A stretch of 64,000 nt of DNA from Cyclobacteriaceae bacterium (GTDB taxonomy: Bacteria; Bacteroidota; Bacteroidia; Cytophagales; Cyclobacteriaceae), in NCBI GenBank assembly GCA_016787645.1, contig JAEUUF010000002.1:62001-126000 (forward strand), given 5' to 3'. The notes under the pieces were generated by a model, which was not told the origin of the DNA, searched no databases, and was given only the letters and a program-made list of their open reading frames with translations. The position numbers and the translations under genes are program-made. Of this stretch, positions 52,101 to 61,700 are shown piece by piece (position 1 is the stretch's first letter; each line of letters begins with the position of its first letter).

Positions 52101-54336
52101 TGTTGGGTCCGAGCTTCATGTAACCTTCAGAATTTTCCAGGGGACTGGTCAGGTGATCGGATCCGATGGCCGTGATCACGGGATTCCCAATCCCATTGGA
52201 ACTAATGGGATAGACGCGGAAACTGTTGTTGCCTGCCTCGTGAATGATCAACCAACGACCGCTAGCCGTGATTCGCTCGGTGCTGCGGGAGAATAGGGGA
52301 AGGGATTGTTGAACAATGTCACCCAACCCTCCATTGAGTTTCAAGTCAAACAGGCTGTAGCGAACCACATTGCCGGACCCTCCATTAACAGCCTCGTTGG
52401 TGAAGATATAATAGAGTGTTTCATCACCGGGCACCGGAACGATAATAGTTGATTGTGAGGCAAGCGGATCCCCTCCGATGCCCGTGGCAATCTGGGTATG
52501 CGTCTTGTCGTATACATTGTTGCCATCCGTGTAGAAGATAGTCTTTCCATTCCGGTCACAAATAATGGCGCACCCTTCAGGAGCGTTCATGGCGCTGTTG
52601 GAAAGGGGTACCGGGGGTGGAATATTAAAATCAATTCCTGCCTTATTGCCAAAATACCAGATGTTGGACCGTTGGTCCTGTAAGCCGTACTCCTTCACGT
52701 TGACGCCTGCATATGCGGAGCAGCCAGAGCCATCGCTAACTACGACATAATAGTATCCCGCGGAATCTGGCGTGAGCTTGGGCCCCGTATCCCCATTGGA
52801 CCATAGGTAACTGGTTGCAGTTCCGCCTGTCACTTTCACAGTTACGGAAAATTGTGTGGGAGAAGATGAACCCCGGGGCGGAGGAAACTCGCTGCGACAT
52901 GCGGTGGTGTCCTGAACGAGGTCGAGCTGTAAGGGAAAAGCCTGGATCGTTACGGGCTTGGTTGTGCTTAGTGTCTGGTCCTGGTAAAAGGCAGTGAGAC
53001 GGACATTATAACTCTGCGGGGCGCCATACGTGTGATTAGGGCTCCAATCGGTAGACCCCGTTAAATCACCGAAATCCCACCGAAGGCTGTCAGCGCCAGG
53101 GGTCACCAGGGGGAAGAATGAAGTGGGGCTGTTTTGGCAAGTGCCGGCAAAAGAAAAATCGACGGTTAACGTCACCTGCGTTCTCGGTGCGAAGGATGGA
53201 AACTGGGTTCCGTTGAACGAGGTGGCGGTAAGCACCGACGGTGTATAAATCACTTTGGCCGCAATGCTGTCAGAATCATCAATGCGCGCCAGCAAAAATG
53301 GGCCGGCAGCAACAGCCTGATACAAATGATAGATGCTGCTGTCAGGAGCCATCTGAAGTCCATAACTCCTGAACACCGGTGCTGGCAATATCGATAGCAG
53401 GGTAGAAGACGGGTTTGCGTAGTCGTATTGCAGCACATCCGGCACGACGGTTCCATCTCCATGTCGCGAGAGGTACAAGTATTGCCCGGTTACTGAAAAC
53501 TCGATGTCATAAATGGATTGATTGGAGAAGGTAGGCAAACCAGAATTGAAGATGAAGCGGTCAAAAGCCAGAGCGCCCGTCGCATTATTAAAGGTGAGGA
53601 TAATGGCATCGGTGTTGGTATCCTGTGGCGACACGGCAATGCGTCCTGTACCCGCGTGATAACTGAAGTTGGCGACAGAGGTGGGTAGTGCAATGCCAGA
53701 AGTACTAATAGTTACATAAGTCCCGGTATAACTTGCCGCATTGATGGTCGTGACGGAATAGCTTTGCGAATTGATTTGTTGGGTGACGAGAAAGAAATCA
53801 ATTCCATTATTCGCCGGAATGATGATCATCCCCTCCGCCCGGTTCACCAGTCCCGGCACTGCCAAATTCTTTGATTCAACATCGCCGAGAGCGGGCGTGG
53901 GAAAGGGTGCATTCCCAAACAGGTTCATGTCAACGACACTTACACTGATAGAACCGCCAGCTGGGAAATTGGCGGTATTGGTGAAAATGAAATACTTGCC
54001 CGGCTGGCCGGGCACCGGACAGATAGCGGTCGGTTGGTTGCCGGCAGAATTACCGGTAAGCCCGCCGCCATTGGGCATGACCAGGTGAGTGGCATCGAAA
54101 ATATTCGTACCGTCTGTATAGAAGAAAAGATTGCCGTTGGTTGGGCTGGACGCCGTAGAACTTCCACCAGTGCCGAAGGGAATGGCCTTGGAGACAATAC
54201 CAGGAATTCGGGTTGTCCGATTGAAACGGATGGCTTGTGTGGAGTTCCCAAAATACCAATTATACCGCTCCAGGTTCTGTGAAAAACCGGTTACCGCCAG
54301 CAGGAAAAATAGAATTAGGGAGGTGAGTTTTCTCAT
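49147..54336 (-). CDS. Giant T9SS cargo protein with PKD domains and gliding-motility-type C-terminal domain
   Basis: From ATG 54336 the product has 1729 residues (an ATG 27 bp further upstream is possible but precedes the signal peptide MRKLTSLILFFLLAVTGFSQ). Two related propeller-like regions follow, each opening with a WYFGN motif and containing repeated FYTDGxNVYD-type blades. PKD domains lie at about 392-465 (WDFGD) and 905-985 (WAFGDG), with a series of Ig-like repeats to about 1630. The last 90 residues (NAFRPSSS ... IFNRWGELVF ... YSYVIRYV) are a type B T9SS sorting domain. It should be secreted to the cell surface; function unknown, possibly adhesion. Confidence 0.9.
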   Translation of the reverse strand: MRKLTSLILFFLLAVTGFSQNLERYNWYFGNSTQAIRFNRTTRIPGIVSKAIPFGTGGSSTASSPTNGNLFFYTDGTNIFDATHLVMPNGGGLTGNSAGNQPTAICPVPGQPGKYFIFTNTANFPAGGSISVSVVDMNLFGNAPFPTPALGDVESKNLAVPGLVNRAEGMIIIPANNGIDFFLVTQQINSQSYSVTTINAASYTGTYVTISTSGIALPTSVANFSYHAGTGRIAVSPQDTNTDAIILTFNNATGALAFDRFIFNSGLPTFSNQSIYDIEFSVTGQYLYLSRHGDGTVVPDVLQYDYANPSSTLLSILPAPVFRSYGLQMAPDSSIYHLYQAVAAGPFLLARIDDSDSIAAKVIYTPSVLTATSFNGTQFPSFAPRTQVTLTVDFSFAGTCQNSPTSFFPLVTPGADSLRWDFGDLTGSTDWSPNHTYGAPQSYNVRLTAFYQDQTLSTTKPVTIQAFPLQLDLVQDTTACRSEFPPPRGSSSPTQFSVTVKVTGGTATSYLWSNGDTGPKLTPDSAGYYYVVVSDGSGCSAYAGVNVKEYGLQDQRSNIWYFGNKAGIDFNIPPPVPLSNSAMNAPEGCAIICDRNGKTIFYTDGNNVYDKTHTQIATGIGGDPLASQSTIIVPVPGDETLYYIFTNEAVNGGSGNVVRYSLFDLKLNGGLGDIVQQSLPLFSRSTERITASGRWLIIHEAGNNSFRVYPISSNGIGNPVITAIGSDHLTSPLENSEGYMKLGPNNVVAVALSTPGTSNLLELFTLVDSSGVLTNYRKIDLKEPNGQVYGVEFSPGGNKVFATVNKSAGSSHIFEYFIDSIGNPYFKQKITQPAELGAIQIGPDGRLYVAVNGAGSDFLGTIQAVDDTTQFSSFTLNGFALAAGTNSRLGLPNFIQQISNATGGPSLDFSGVCLGSPTRFIGTPTDAIDKFFWAFGDGATALDSTTISHTYAAANTYLVSMRLTNRCGLDTTLTRNVPIYNPPAPPTIPGAAALCNGPVTLDANTGNIPGLTYLWTGGATTQTLIVSEQSIVAVTLTDTNGCTSNGTSLVADNRPQLDLGPDQTLCQNSFTSALNALNPGATYSWTVTGPNGGGATSGQSRALLTTNPGVDSYTVVVTDPITTCSVTENLVVTIVASPSFTLSGTNLTGCNMALPDGTLAVQLLTTAPPTGPYSYFITGPGGYNQQGIDQLAPQTINFNGLDAGVYSAILNDQISGCTISQSFGLSENAFTANAAAVAPNCDPVTLQVTTTAVALPLQYRVLEGSGLVADSNTGIGTAVFNTGPITKGNYAGTYTIEVTDNGGCTFNINNFAINPGAPIAITFTNNICNSPPTITAVAPGATTFTWTGPGIVGATNGATIQVSGQGSFTYNVAVTGGVGTCPSNLDNPVVLDNPVADFTQSDPCQNSVILTATPSGNYTYRWYRNGSGAISALGQFVSLGVVDDGATYQSEVFSTLSGCTSPRSAAKVVQVTGVVNANVTSTPACEDGKPFTLAAVTTATGVSYAWFRDNGVLTGETASTTSQTIEGNYKVEISKATCTTPASIRISRAPLPNGQLPNRLVICNDPENTDPSTSQVDLDPGLFTTYEWFKNELTLNYTAQVYTADSEGLYRVDLTNSFGCLAPDEVEVLNDCQPVVEAPNAFRPSSSISANKYFQVFSSFITDDFSIFIFNRWGELVFTAKDKDFKWYGDTPNGQPAPGGSYSYVIRYVSSFRPELGTLEKRGGVALLR

Positions 54337-54394
54337 GTGTAAGAATACATTCAATCGCTCCATGACCCAACCTGCTGATTCTTAGTTACCATGG

Positions 54395-54402
54395 CAAAAC
54401 TA
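54395..54402 (-). promoter_or_regulatory. Putative -7 element of the T9SS cargo gene
   Basis: TAGTTTTG on the minus strand (54402-54395) matches TAnnTTTG exactly, about 58 bp before the start codon. The adjacent PorP/SprF-like gene on the other strand has TACTTTG at 54495-54501, one base short of the consensus and only 5 bp before its ATG. Confidence 0.4.
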
Positions 54403-54506
54403 AAACGATCAAACTCCACGAAAGTATATATTTTGACCGAATTTGTCGTTAGTTAACGGTGAGTGCTCACTTTCATAAACCAGCCAAATCGACTTACTTT
54501 GCTCTG

Positions 54507-55574
54507 ATGAGGAAACTGCTTTACCCCAGCCTGGTGTACAGGTCACTCCTGCTACTGGTCGCATTAATTCCGGCAGTCTCCTTTTCGGTAACTGCCCAGG
54601 ACCCGCAGTTTTCCCAATTCTATGCGGCACCCCTGTATATGAATCCAGCCTTTGCCGGTTCAACACAGCAAGGTCGTGTAGGTATCAACTACCGTAACCA
54701 ATGGCCATCCATCGACGCCAACTTCACTACGGTGTCAGCTTTTGCGGACTTCTACATCGAAGACAAGAACAGCGGCGTTGGGGCCATTCTCACCCGAGAT
54801 TATGTAGGCATTGTTGGGCTTCAATCAATCAGCCTTGGTTTGCAGTATGCCTACCAACTCCAGCTGACGAAAGACATATCTTTTCGACCGGGAGTACAGG
54901 TGGCAGTCTATAACCGGTCCATCAACTTCAATGACTTGCGTTTTGGGGATCAGTTTGATCCGAGCACTGGCCAGTTGGTGAACCCAACCGGGGAGGCCCT
55001 GAACAACGGACAGAGTGCTTTCTTCCCGGATCTCTCGTTTGGTGGACTGTTCTTTTCTAAAAATGCCTGGTTGGGATTGGCCGTGCATCACCTGACAGAA
55101 CCCAACCAATCGATACTCGGTGAGAATGACTACCTCAATCGGAAACTTTCCATACACGGCGGATGGAAGTTTTTCTTCAGACCCGGTGTAATGGGTACGG
55201 GTTTCCTCGCCAAGCCGAGGGAGCGAAGCATTGCACCTGTTTTTCAATATCGTAGCCAGGGTCCCTATAGCCAGGCCGACCTCGGGTTGTATTATACGTT
55301 CGAACCGCTCATTGTCGGTACCTGGTATCGAGGAATACCTTTCAATTCAGTGAATGGGTACACCAACAATGAGTGTATTGTATTGCTGGTTGGCCTCACC
55401 CTGAAAGGAGAGAAGGATATTCTGAATATTGGTTATAGCTACGACTACACCATTTCACAGCTTGGATCGGCCAGCGGGGGTGCTCATGAATTCAGCCTCG
55501 TTTATTCGTGGCCTACCCGCAACCCGCGCAAGCCGCCGAAAGACAAACTCATTATTCCTTGCCCTGACTTCTAG
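54507..55574 (+). CDS. PorP/SprF family type IX secretion membrane protein
   Basis: From ATG 54507 the product has 355 residues with a signal peptide ending VTAQ (about residue 31). An upstream frame start at 54459 lacks a signal and is rejected. The mature protein starts with the PorP/SprF hallmark DPQFSQFYAAPLYMNPAFAGSTQQGRVGINYRNQWPSI and shows barrel-type strands throughout, ending HEFSLVYSWP. In this family members act as outer-membrane partners needed to export or attach specific type B T9SS cargo. It is divergent from such a cargo gene, so the two are probably partners. Confidence 0.92.
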   Translation: MRKLLYPSLVYRSLLLLVALIPAVSFSVTAQDPQFSQFYAAPLYMNPAFAGSTQQGRVGINYRNQWPSIDANFTTVSAFADFYIEDKNSGVGAILTRDYVGIVGLQSISLGLQYAYQLQLTKDISFRPGVQVAVYNRSINFNDLRFGDQFDPSTGQLVNPTGEALNNGQSAFFPDLSFGGLFFSKNAWLGLAVHHLTEPNQSILGENDYLNRKLSIHGGWKFFFRPGVMGTGFLAKPRERSIAPVFQYRSQGPYSQADLGLYYTFEPLIVGTWYRGIPFNSVNGYTNNECIVLLVGLTLKGEKDILNIGYSYDYTISQLGSASGGAHEFSLVYSWPTRNPRKPPKDKLIIPCPDF

Positions 55575-55623
55575 CCTGGATTGTTGATGGGCCCCATCCG
55601 GCTCCCGCGAATCCGCCTGACAT

Positions 55624-56595
55624 TTAATCATCGTTCGGATGAATCTTGCAGTGATCGTCCATGCCGACGTGCATCAATGCGTCTCCGGCATTGATGACCG
55701 GGTTGTTGTTGAGGCCAACAATATAGCCCATCACCGGTGATTTTATTTGTTCGCGCGATTCACCGAAAGGATCCGTGATGTCACCCACGATTTGGTTCTT
55801 GCGAATAAGGTCCCCGGCTTGTACGGTCGGATGAAAGATGCCTGCAGTTCTCGCTCGAATCCAGGATGAATTCCAGACGATCTTTGTGGATTGCTTAGGC
55901 TCTGGAGCCCAATCGATCATCTTCAGGTACTTCATCAACCGTAACGTGCCGTTGATTCCTTCTTCGATGGCATGATGATCCATCCGAAGAGATTCACCGC
56001 CTTCATAGACAATAATATTCTTCCCGTGCTTGGCAGCTGTCTGTCTCAGGGAATGCGGACGGAAGGGCGAGTCAATGGTAAAAGGCGCATGGAACGCATC
56101 AGCTAGTTCCACATTCCTTGGCTCTGCCATAACGCAGCGTACTTGCGGGAAGTTGGTGCGCATAGCCCCACCGGTGTGGAAATCTACACCCACATCAATG
56201 AAGGGGATCACCTCATGGGTCACATGGTAAGCCACGCGTGAGGCGAGTGAACCACTTCGACTGCCGGGGAAGGAACGGTTGACATCCTTTCCGTCCGGAA
56301 CATCCCGCGAGTAGTTAAGGAATCCGTATACATTAATGATGGGCATGCAAACGGTAGTACCCCGCAACACCTTGTTGTGGCCGGCATCCAGCATCCGTCG
56401 GACGATTTCCATCCCGTTGATTTCATCCCCGTGCATCCCCGCAGTCAACGCAAGCGTTGGGCCATCGAGCGGTGCCCGGTATACATATATAGGAGTGTCG
56501 ATCTGCGTACGCGACGGCAGCCGGGCGATGTTGATGACGATCTCTTTGAATTCACCAGGGCGTATGGACTGACCGGCTATTACTAAATCTTTCAT
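55624..56595 (-). CDS. Succinylglutamate desuccinylase/aspartoacylase-family protein
   Basis: The 323-residue zinc carboxypeptidase-like protein has the metal ligands His55 and Glu58 in GMHGDEING and His140 in DFHTGG, plus substrate-binding NRSFPG (106-111). YEGGESLRMD holds the probable general base. A C-terminal beta domain (about 240-320) includes a lipoyl-like SPVMGYIVGLNNNPVINAGDALMHVG. Members cleave N-acyl or amide bonds of small amino-acid conjugates. It lies on the same strand as rimK and a RimB-like protease, an association seen in other bacteria. Confidence 0.88.
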   Translation of the reverse strand: MKDLVIAGQSIRPGEFKEIVINIARLPSRTQIDTPIYVYRAPLDGPTLALTAGMHGDEINGMEIVRRMLDAGHNKVLRGTTVCMPIINVYGFLNYSRDVPDGKDVNRSFPGSRSGSLASRVAYHVTHEVIPFIDVGVDFHTGGAMRTNFPQVRCVMAEPRNVELADAFHAPFTIDSPFRPHSLRQTAAKHGKNIIVYEGGESLRMDHHAIEEGINGTLRLMKYLKMIDWAPEPKQSTKIVWNSSWIRARTAGIFHPTVQAGDLIRKNQIVGDITDPFGESREQIKSPVMGYIVGLNNNPVINAGDALMHVGMDDHCKIHPNDD

Positions 56596-56608
56596 GAAAT
56601 CATCTTGA

Positions 56609-57019
56609 CTAGCCGAATACCTGAATCAACAGCGCGATTAAGACAAAAACTGCGGCCACGGCTGTACCTATCAGGGGAATCCGAAACCAGTAGGTCCTGG
56701 CAAGCCATACATAATATAAGGAGTTAATGACCGTGGCAGTAGTAAAAATGGCAGATTCGTCGAGCGCGGCGGGTAAGTAGACCAGCACAAAACCAAAAAA
56801 CATGGCACCTGTGCTGTGACTGGCGTTGAAGCCCATCCAGGCCTTCCACACGGTGGTGCCCTTGGATATTCTGGGTGAAATCGCTTTCATCTGGGCCATG
56901 AGTTCAGGTACTTCAGGATTAAACCTCCGGGTATAGAATGTATACCACCAATGTATTGCGCCTAATGCGAAATAGATTGTGCCGGCGGCGGCGAAAAGAT
57001 AAGTGGCTATTTCCTTCAT
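56609..57019 (-). CDS. Small four-helix membrane protein, unknown function
   Basis: The 136-residue product has four hydrophobic helices (about 5-25, 65-85, 88-108 and 112-134). The cytoplasmic or periplasmic loop between the first two contains the conserved-looking RISKGTTVWKAWMGFNASHSTGAMFFG. It sits between rimK and the aspartoacylase-like gene on the same strand with small gaps (57 and 13 bp), so it is likely co-transcribed. I do not recognise the family with confidence. Confidence 0.65.
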   Translation of the reverse strand: MKEIATYLFAAAGTIYFALGAIHWWYTFYTRRFNPEVPELMAQMKAISPRISKGTTVWKAWMGFNASHSTGAMFFGFVLVYLPAALDESAIFTTATVINSLYYVWLARTYWFRIPLIGTAVAAVFVLIALLIQVFG

Positions 57020-57076
57020 GCAGGATTCTCAATTCTTTGACACAGGAGTGTATCCTGGTCCTGGGCAACAGGGGAT

Positions 57077-57985
57077 TCAGGCATTCACTTTATCTTTTTG
57101 AATTCGCATGGTGCCAGCCTTTCGCTCCAGGTACCGGATGATGCGGCCGGCAATATCCACTTTGGTTGCTCCTTCGATCCCTTCAAGACCGGGACTGGAA
57201 TTAACCTCAATGATGAGTGGTCCCCGATTGGAAGGCAACATATCCACGCCAGCAACCGCCAACCCAAGTTTCTTGGCTGCGGTGATTGCGGCGTGTTTCT
57301 CCTGGCGGTTGAGTTTGATTACAGTGGCCTGCCCGCCACGATGGAGATTTGAACGGAACTCCCCATCCCGTGCCTGCCGGCGCATGGCCCCAACTACTTC
57401 ACCATCGACAACAAAGGCCCGGAGGTCAGAGCCTTTTGCTTCCCGAATGAATTCCTGAATGATTATCCGCGCTTTCAACCCGTGGAAAGCCTCGATGACG
57501 GATTGGGCAGCCTTCTTGTTTTCGGCGAGGACAACCCCAAGTCCCTGAGTGCCCTCCAGCAGTTTAATCACGACCGGAGCACCGCCAACCGCTTCCACGA
57601 CACCTTCCGTGTTGCGGGAGTAGTCCATGAAAATGGTTTTGGGAAGCCCCATTCCTGCCCGGGAAAGGATTTGCATGCTGCGGAGTTTGTCGCGTGAACG
57701 GATCAAGGCTTGTGACTCGACGGCCGAAAAGACTTTCATCATTTCAAACTGCCGCACGACAGCAGCCCCGTAGAAAGTTACTGAAGCACCAATCCGGGGG
57801 ATGACTGCATCAAAATAATCGAGCTTGCGTCCCTTGTACCACACCATGGGGTTCTTCTTTTCGATCACCAGGATACACTTCATGTGATCGATTATTTCCA
57901 CACTATGTCCACGTTCTTCCCCGGCCTCTTTCAGTCGGCGGGTGGAATACAATTTTGAATCACGGGAGAGGATAGCAATGTTCAT
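57077..57985 (-). CDS. rimK: RimK-family ATP-grasp glutamate ligase
   Basis: RimK adds glutamate residues to the C-terminus of ribosomal protein S6 in E. coli; related enzymes ligate amino acids to other peptides. The 302-residue protein starts [27 protein letters not shown]. It contains [21 protein letters not shown], the ATP-grasp segments [19 protein letters not shown] and [20 protein letters not shown], and the metal-binding [17 protein letters not shown]. It overlaps the stop of the RimB-like gene by 4 bp. Confidence 0.92.
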   Translation of the reverse strand: MNIAILSRDSKLYSTRRLKEAGEERGHSVEIIDHMKCILVIEKKNPMVWYKGRKLDYFDAVIPRIGASVTFYGAAVVRQFEMMKVFSAVESQALIRSRDKLRSMQILSRAGMGLPKTIFMDYSRNTEGVVEAVGGAPVVIKLLEGTQGLGVVLAENKKAAQSVIEAFHGLKARIIIQEFIREAKGSDLRAFVVDGEVVGAMRRQARDGEFRSNLHRGGQATVIKLNRQEKHAAITAAKKLGLAVAGVDMLPSNRGPLIIEVNSSPGLEGIEGATKVDIAGRIIRYLERKAGTMRIQKDKVNA

Positions 57986-58458
57986 GCGTCGGGGAGCGGA
58001 GGCTGCTTCGGAGAGGAATGCAGTTTATGGAGGTAAGATAAATCTTTTTTAGTGACGTCGATCAAGAACCGGTGGCGTAGAATCTTGCGGCCCAGCAATA
58101 CTGGGAAGCGGAGATTTCCGCGATTGCTCAACGAGAATTCCGCCCGAATCAGCCGGCCGTGTATCCGGATTCTGGTCTTGATAACATACCGGAGTTCTGC
58201 TTCTCCAAAGGAATTGCGGATTTCGCGCTGGTCATAAGTGGTTACGCGCAAAGGCATGCCGGTAAATTCGGGGTGTTCCTCATCCAGGAGGATAAACTCG
58301 AGATGCCCATTCACCACCCTTGCGCTACTACAGTGAAGACTCGAAGTGTAGGCACCGGTATCAATTTTTGCATGGATATTGTCCAATCCCAGGTCGGGAA
58401 GATCCACGCGGTCAGAGCGCCCCAGGATCAAAACGGGGAAGTCACCTCGGTTGTGCAT
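57982..58458 (-). CDS. RimB-like retropepsin (ATP-dependent zinc protease family, PF05618)
   Basis: The product has an aspartic-protease DTG motif (residues 33-35 in [13 protein letters not shown]) and the family ending [23 protein letters not shown]. In Pseudomonas the homologous rimB is in an operon with rimK and removes glutamates from modified S6. I chose ATG 58458 (158 residues) because AAAAGGA lies 9 nt upstream; ATG 58488 would add 10 residues. It is coupled to rimK by an ATGA overlap. Confidence 0.85.
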   Translation of the reverse strand: MHNRGDFPVLILGRSDRVDLPDLGLDNIHAKIDTGAYTSSLHCSSARVVNGHLEFILLDEEHPEFTGMPLRVTTYDQREIRNSFGEAELRYVIKTRIRIHGRLIRAEFSLSNRGNLRFPVLLGRKILRHRFLIDVTKKDLSYLHKLHSSPKQPPLPDA

Positions 58459-58576
58459 GGCTGTGGTTCCTTTTAATAAGTATTGCAATGTCTGGTCAGG
58501 ATGCCGGCTAATTCGCGTAATCTACTGTATTGGAAGTGAGTTTGAAGGCCCCAAACACCGAAAATGACGTGAGTAG

Positions 58577-58608
58577 TATTACTATCAAATATGATAGTAA
58601 TAATTTTG
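58577..58608 (+). promoter_or_regulatory. Perfect 11-bp palindrome overlapping a -7 element upstream of susC
   Basis: TATTACTATCA (58577-58587) and TGATAGTAATA (58592-58602) are exact reverse complements separated by AATA. The right arm runs into TAATTTTG (58601-58608), an exact TAnnTTTG -7 element about 97 bp before the susC start codon. The left arm covers the expected -33 position. This is a textbook arrangement for a dimeric repressor or other operator. A second weaker -7-like TAACTTTA is at 58669-58676. Confidence 0.7.
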
Positions 58609-58704
58609 ACCGTTATTAATTTGTTAAAAATAACCCTGTCTGGTTTTCCTGATTGAATGGTGCTTTTATAACTTTAGCACTTTCATAAACCTAAACCACA
58701 TATT

Positions 58705-61700
58705 ATGAGGAAGTTTTTACTCGTATTATCTGCGTTTGCTTTTGCGTTGAGTGCCTTTGCGCAAGAGCGGACGATCTCAGGTAAGGTTACCTCCGCGGAA
58801 GACGGAGGTGGACTACCTGGGGTAAACGTAGTGCTTAAGGGCACATCAAACGGTACGGTTACCGATGCTGATGGAAACTACAAGCTGTCAGTTCCATCGA
58901 CGGGGGGCACATTAGTGTTCTCTTTCATTGGCTATGCCACCCAGGAAGTGGCGATCGGTGAGCGTTCAGTTGTTGATGCGGGTCTTGCCTCTGACGTCCA
59001 GCAATTGACGGAAGTGGTGGTAACGGCCCAAAGTATCCAGCAGGACAAACGCGCACTCGGTTACTCAGTAACTAGTGTGGGCGGTAACATGGTCGCTCAG
59101 AAGCCTGAGGCTGACCTTGGTCGCTTGCTCCAGGGAAAGATCCCCGGCGTTAACATTACCAATACAGGTGGTGTTTCCGGAACGGGTACGAACATCGTTA
59201 TCCGCGGTTATACCTCTATTACGGGTAACAAGCAGCCCCTTTGGATTGTGGATGGTGTGCCATTCAACTCAAGCACCAACGCACAGGGCGACTTCCTCAG
59301 TGGTAACCAGGCCACTCCCAGCCGTTTTCTTGACCTCGATCCAAACAACATTGAGCGTATCGACGTCCTGAAAGGACTCAGCGCTGCGGTATTGTACGGT
59401 GAGCAAGGTCGGAACGGGGTTATGATCGTAACCACCAAGAACGCTCGTAAGAAAAAGGAGCGCTTCGAAGTAAACGTTAACCAGACTTATTTCGTGACCG
59501 AAATCGCTTCCATGCCGGAGTTGCAGAACAACTATGGTAACGGATTCGACCAAAACTGGGGATTCTTCTTCAGTAACTGGGGTCCCAAGTTTGGCGGCTT
59601 AAATGCCCCTGACTCGATCCCGAACCCGGTAACGAACACCAACGCAACCAAGAACGAATTCCCTGAGTTGCTGGGAACAAAAGTGCCTTACCAGGCATAT
59701 CCCAACAACGTAAGAGACTTCTTCAAGCAGGGATTTTCGGCCAACACCTCCCTTAACGTAAGTGGTGGTAACGAAACCATGAGCTACAACGCTTCCCTCA
59801 GCTACCTGGAAGATCAAGGGTTTATCCCAAACAATACCCTGCAGAAATTGAATTTCGGTATTGGTTTCAATGCCCAGGTAACAGAGAAGTTTAATGTGAG
59901 CACGAGCTTCAACTATGCAGCAACGGATCAAAAGACACCTCCGATTTCGGCAGCCACCGGTAACTCAACGGCCGGCGCTGGATCTTCTGTCTTCGCCAAC
60001 GTGTTCTTCGTTCCCCGGAACATTGACCTCATGGGCCTCCCGTTTGAGACCCCCACGACACACATGAGCGCATATTATCGCGCTGGTAATGATCTGGAGA
60101 ACCCCCGTTGGACGGCCAAGTACTCCTCATCTACCAACGATGTACGTCGTTTCTTCGGTCGGACAGCTTTCAGCTATAAGATCATGGAAGGACTGGATAT
60201 CACCTATCGTATTGGTTTGGATACTTACACTGAGTACCAGCAGTACAAGATCAACAAAGGTGGTCCCCAGAATATCAACGGTCTCTATCGCACAGTTACT
60301 GGCCAGAACACCATTTGGAACCATGACATCTTCGTGTCTTATAACAAGGACCTCAACGAAGATTTCAACCTGAATTTCACGGTGGGAATGCAGAATCGCC
60401 AGGACAACTATACTCAAGATGGTATGGAAAGCGCCCAGCAGGTGGTGTTTGGTTTCATGAACCACTCCAACTTCCTGACGCACAATAACATCAATAGTTT
60501 CACAGGTGCTAACCTCAACTATCAGGAGAAAGTACAGTTGTACGGCTATTATGGTACAGCCACCCTGGGTTACAAGGATTACGCATACCTGAACTTCCAG
60601 GGTCGTTACGATCAGAAGTCGACGGTGGAGAAAGCCAACCAGGGTATCTTCTATCCCAGCGTTAGCTTAAGCTTCATTCCGACAACGGCTTTCGGGTTTG
60701 AATCCGACCAGATCAACCAGATCAAGGTTCGTTTGAACTACGGAACCAGCGCAGGATATCCTAACCCTTATGGAACTCGCAACGTGTTGGTATCTAACCC
60801 CCGCTCATTCCTGGCAACTTCAGGTCAACCGGTGGTGTCCAATACGCTTTCAAACCGTTTAGGAAACCCGAACCTGAGACCTGAGCTCTTCTCGGAAATC
60901 GAATTTGGTATCGAAGGTAGCTTCCTGAAGAACCGCTTGGGAATTGACCTTTCCATGTACAGCCGTGCAACCAAAGATTTGATTACCGATACACCTTTGG
61001 ATCCGTCAACCGGATACACCGTTACTCGAATCAACGTTGGTGAGAGCTCAACCAAGGGTATCGAATTGTCGCTGCGTGGTACTCCCATCAAGATGGGTGG
61101 CTTCCAGTGGGATGTAACCTTGAACTGGTGGGCATACCGGTCCACAATTGACAAGCTCGGCAGCGGTCTTACCCGCGTTCAGATTCCGGGTGGTGGATTC
61201 CAGGACTTGGGTAACTACGCAGTACCGGGTGAGCCTTACAACGTAATCTACGGCAGCTATGTACCCCGTGACCCTGTAAGTGGTGGGCGTATCGTGGATG
61301 CAGCCGGCAACTACTTGTATTCGGACGACATTCGGCGCATCGGCGACCCGAACCCTATGTGGAACGCATCCTTGTTTAACACGTTCATGTACAAGGGCTT
61401 TACCCTCAGTGCTCAAATGGAGTACCGTCAGGGTGGTGACATCTGGTCGACTACAGCTCTTGCTTTGATCGGACGTGGTGTTTCCAAGTTTGTTGACTTT
61501 GATCACGATCGTACGTTCACCCTGCCAGGTGTGAAGCAGAATCCTGCCTACACTCCGACCAACGGTGAAAAAGAGTACATCCCGAACGACATCCAGATCA
61601 CTTCAGCAGCTGTGTACTTCAACAACGTTGCGTTTGGTCCCAGTGAACTGCAGGTATATGATGGAACAACGATTCGTCTGCGTGACATCAGCCTCAACTA

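Noticed and set aside
55586-55598. GATGGGCCCCATC palindrome as terminator between the PorP/SprF-like and aspartoacylase-like genes
   Set aside because: The arms leave only a 1-3 nt loop and no T-run follows; too short to support a call.
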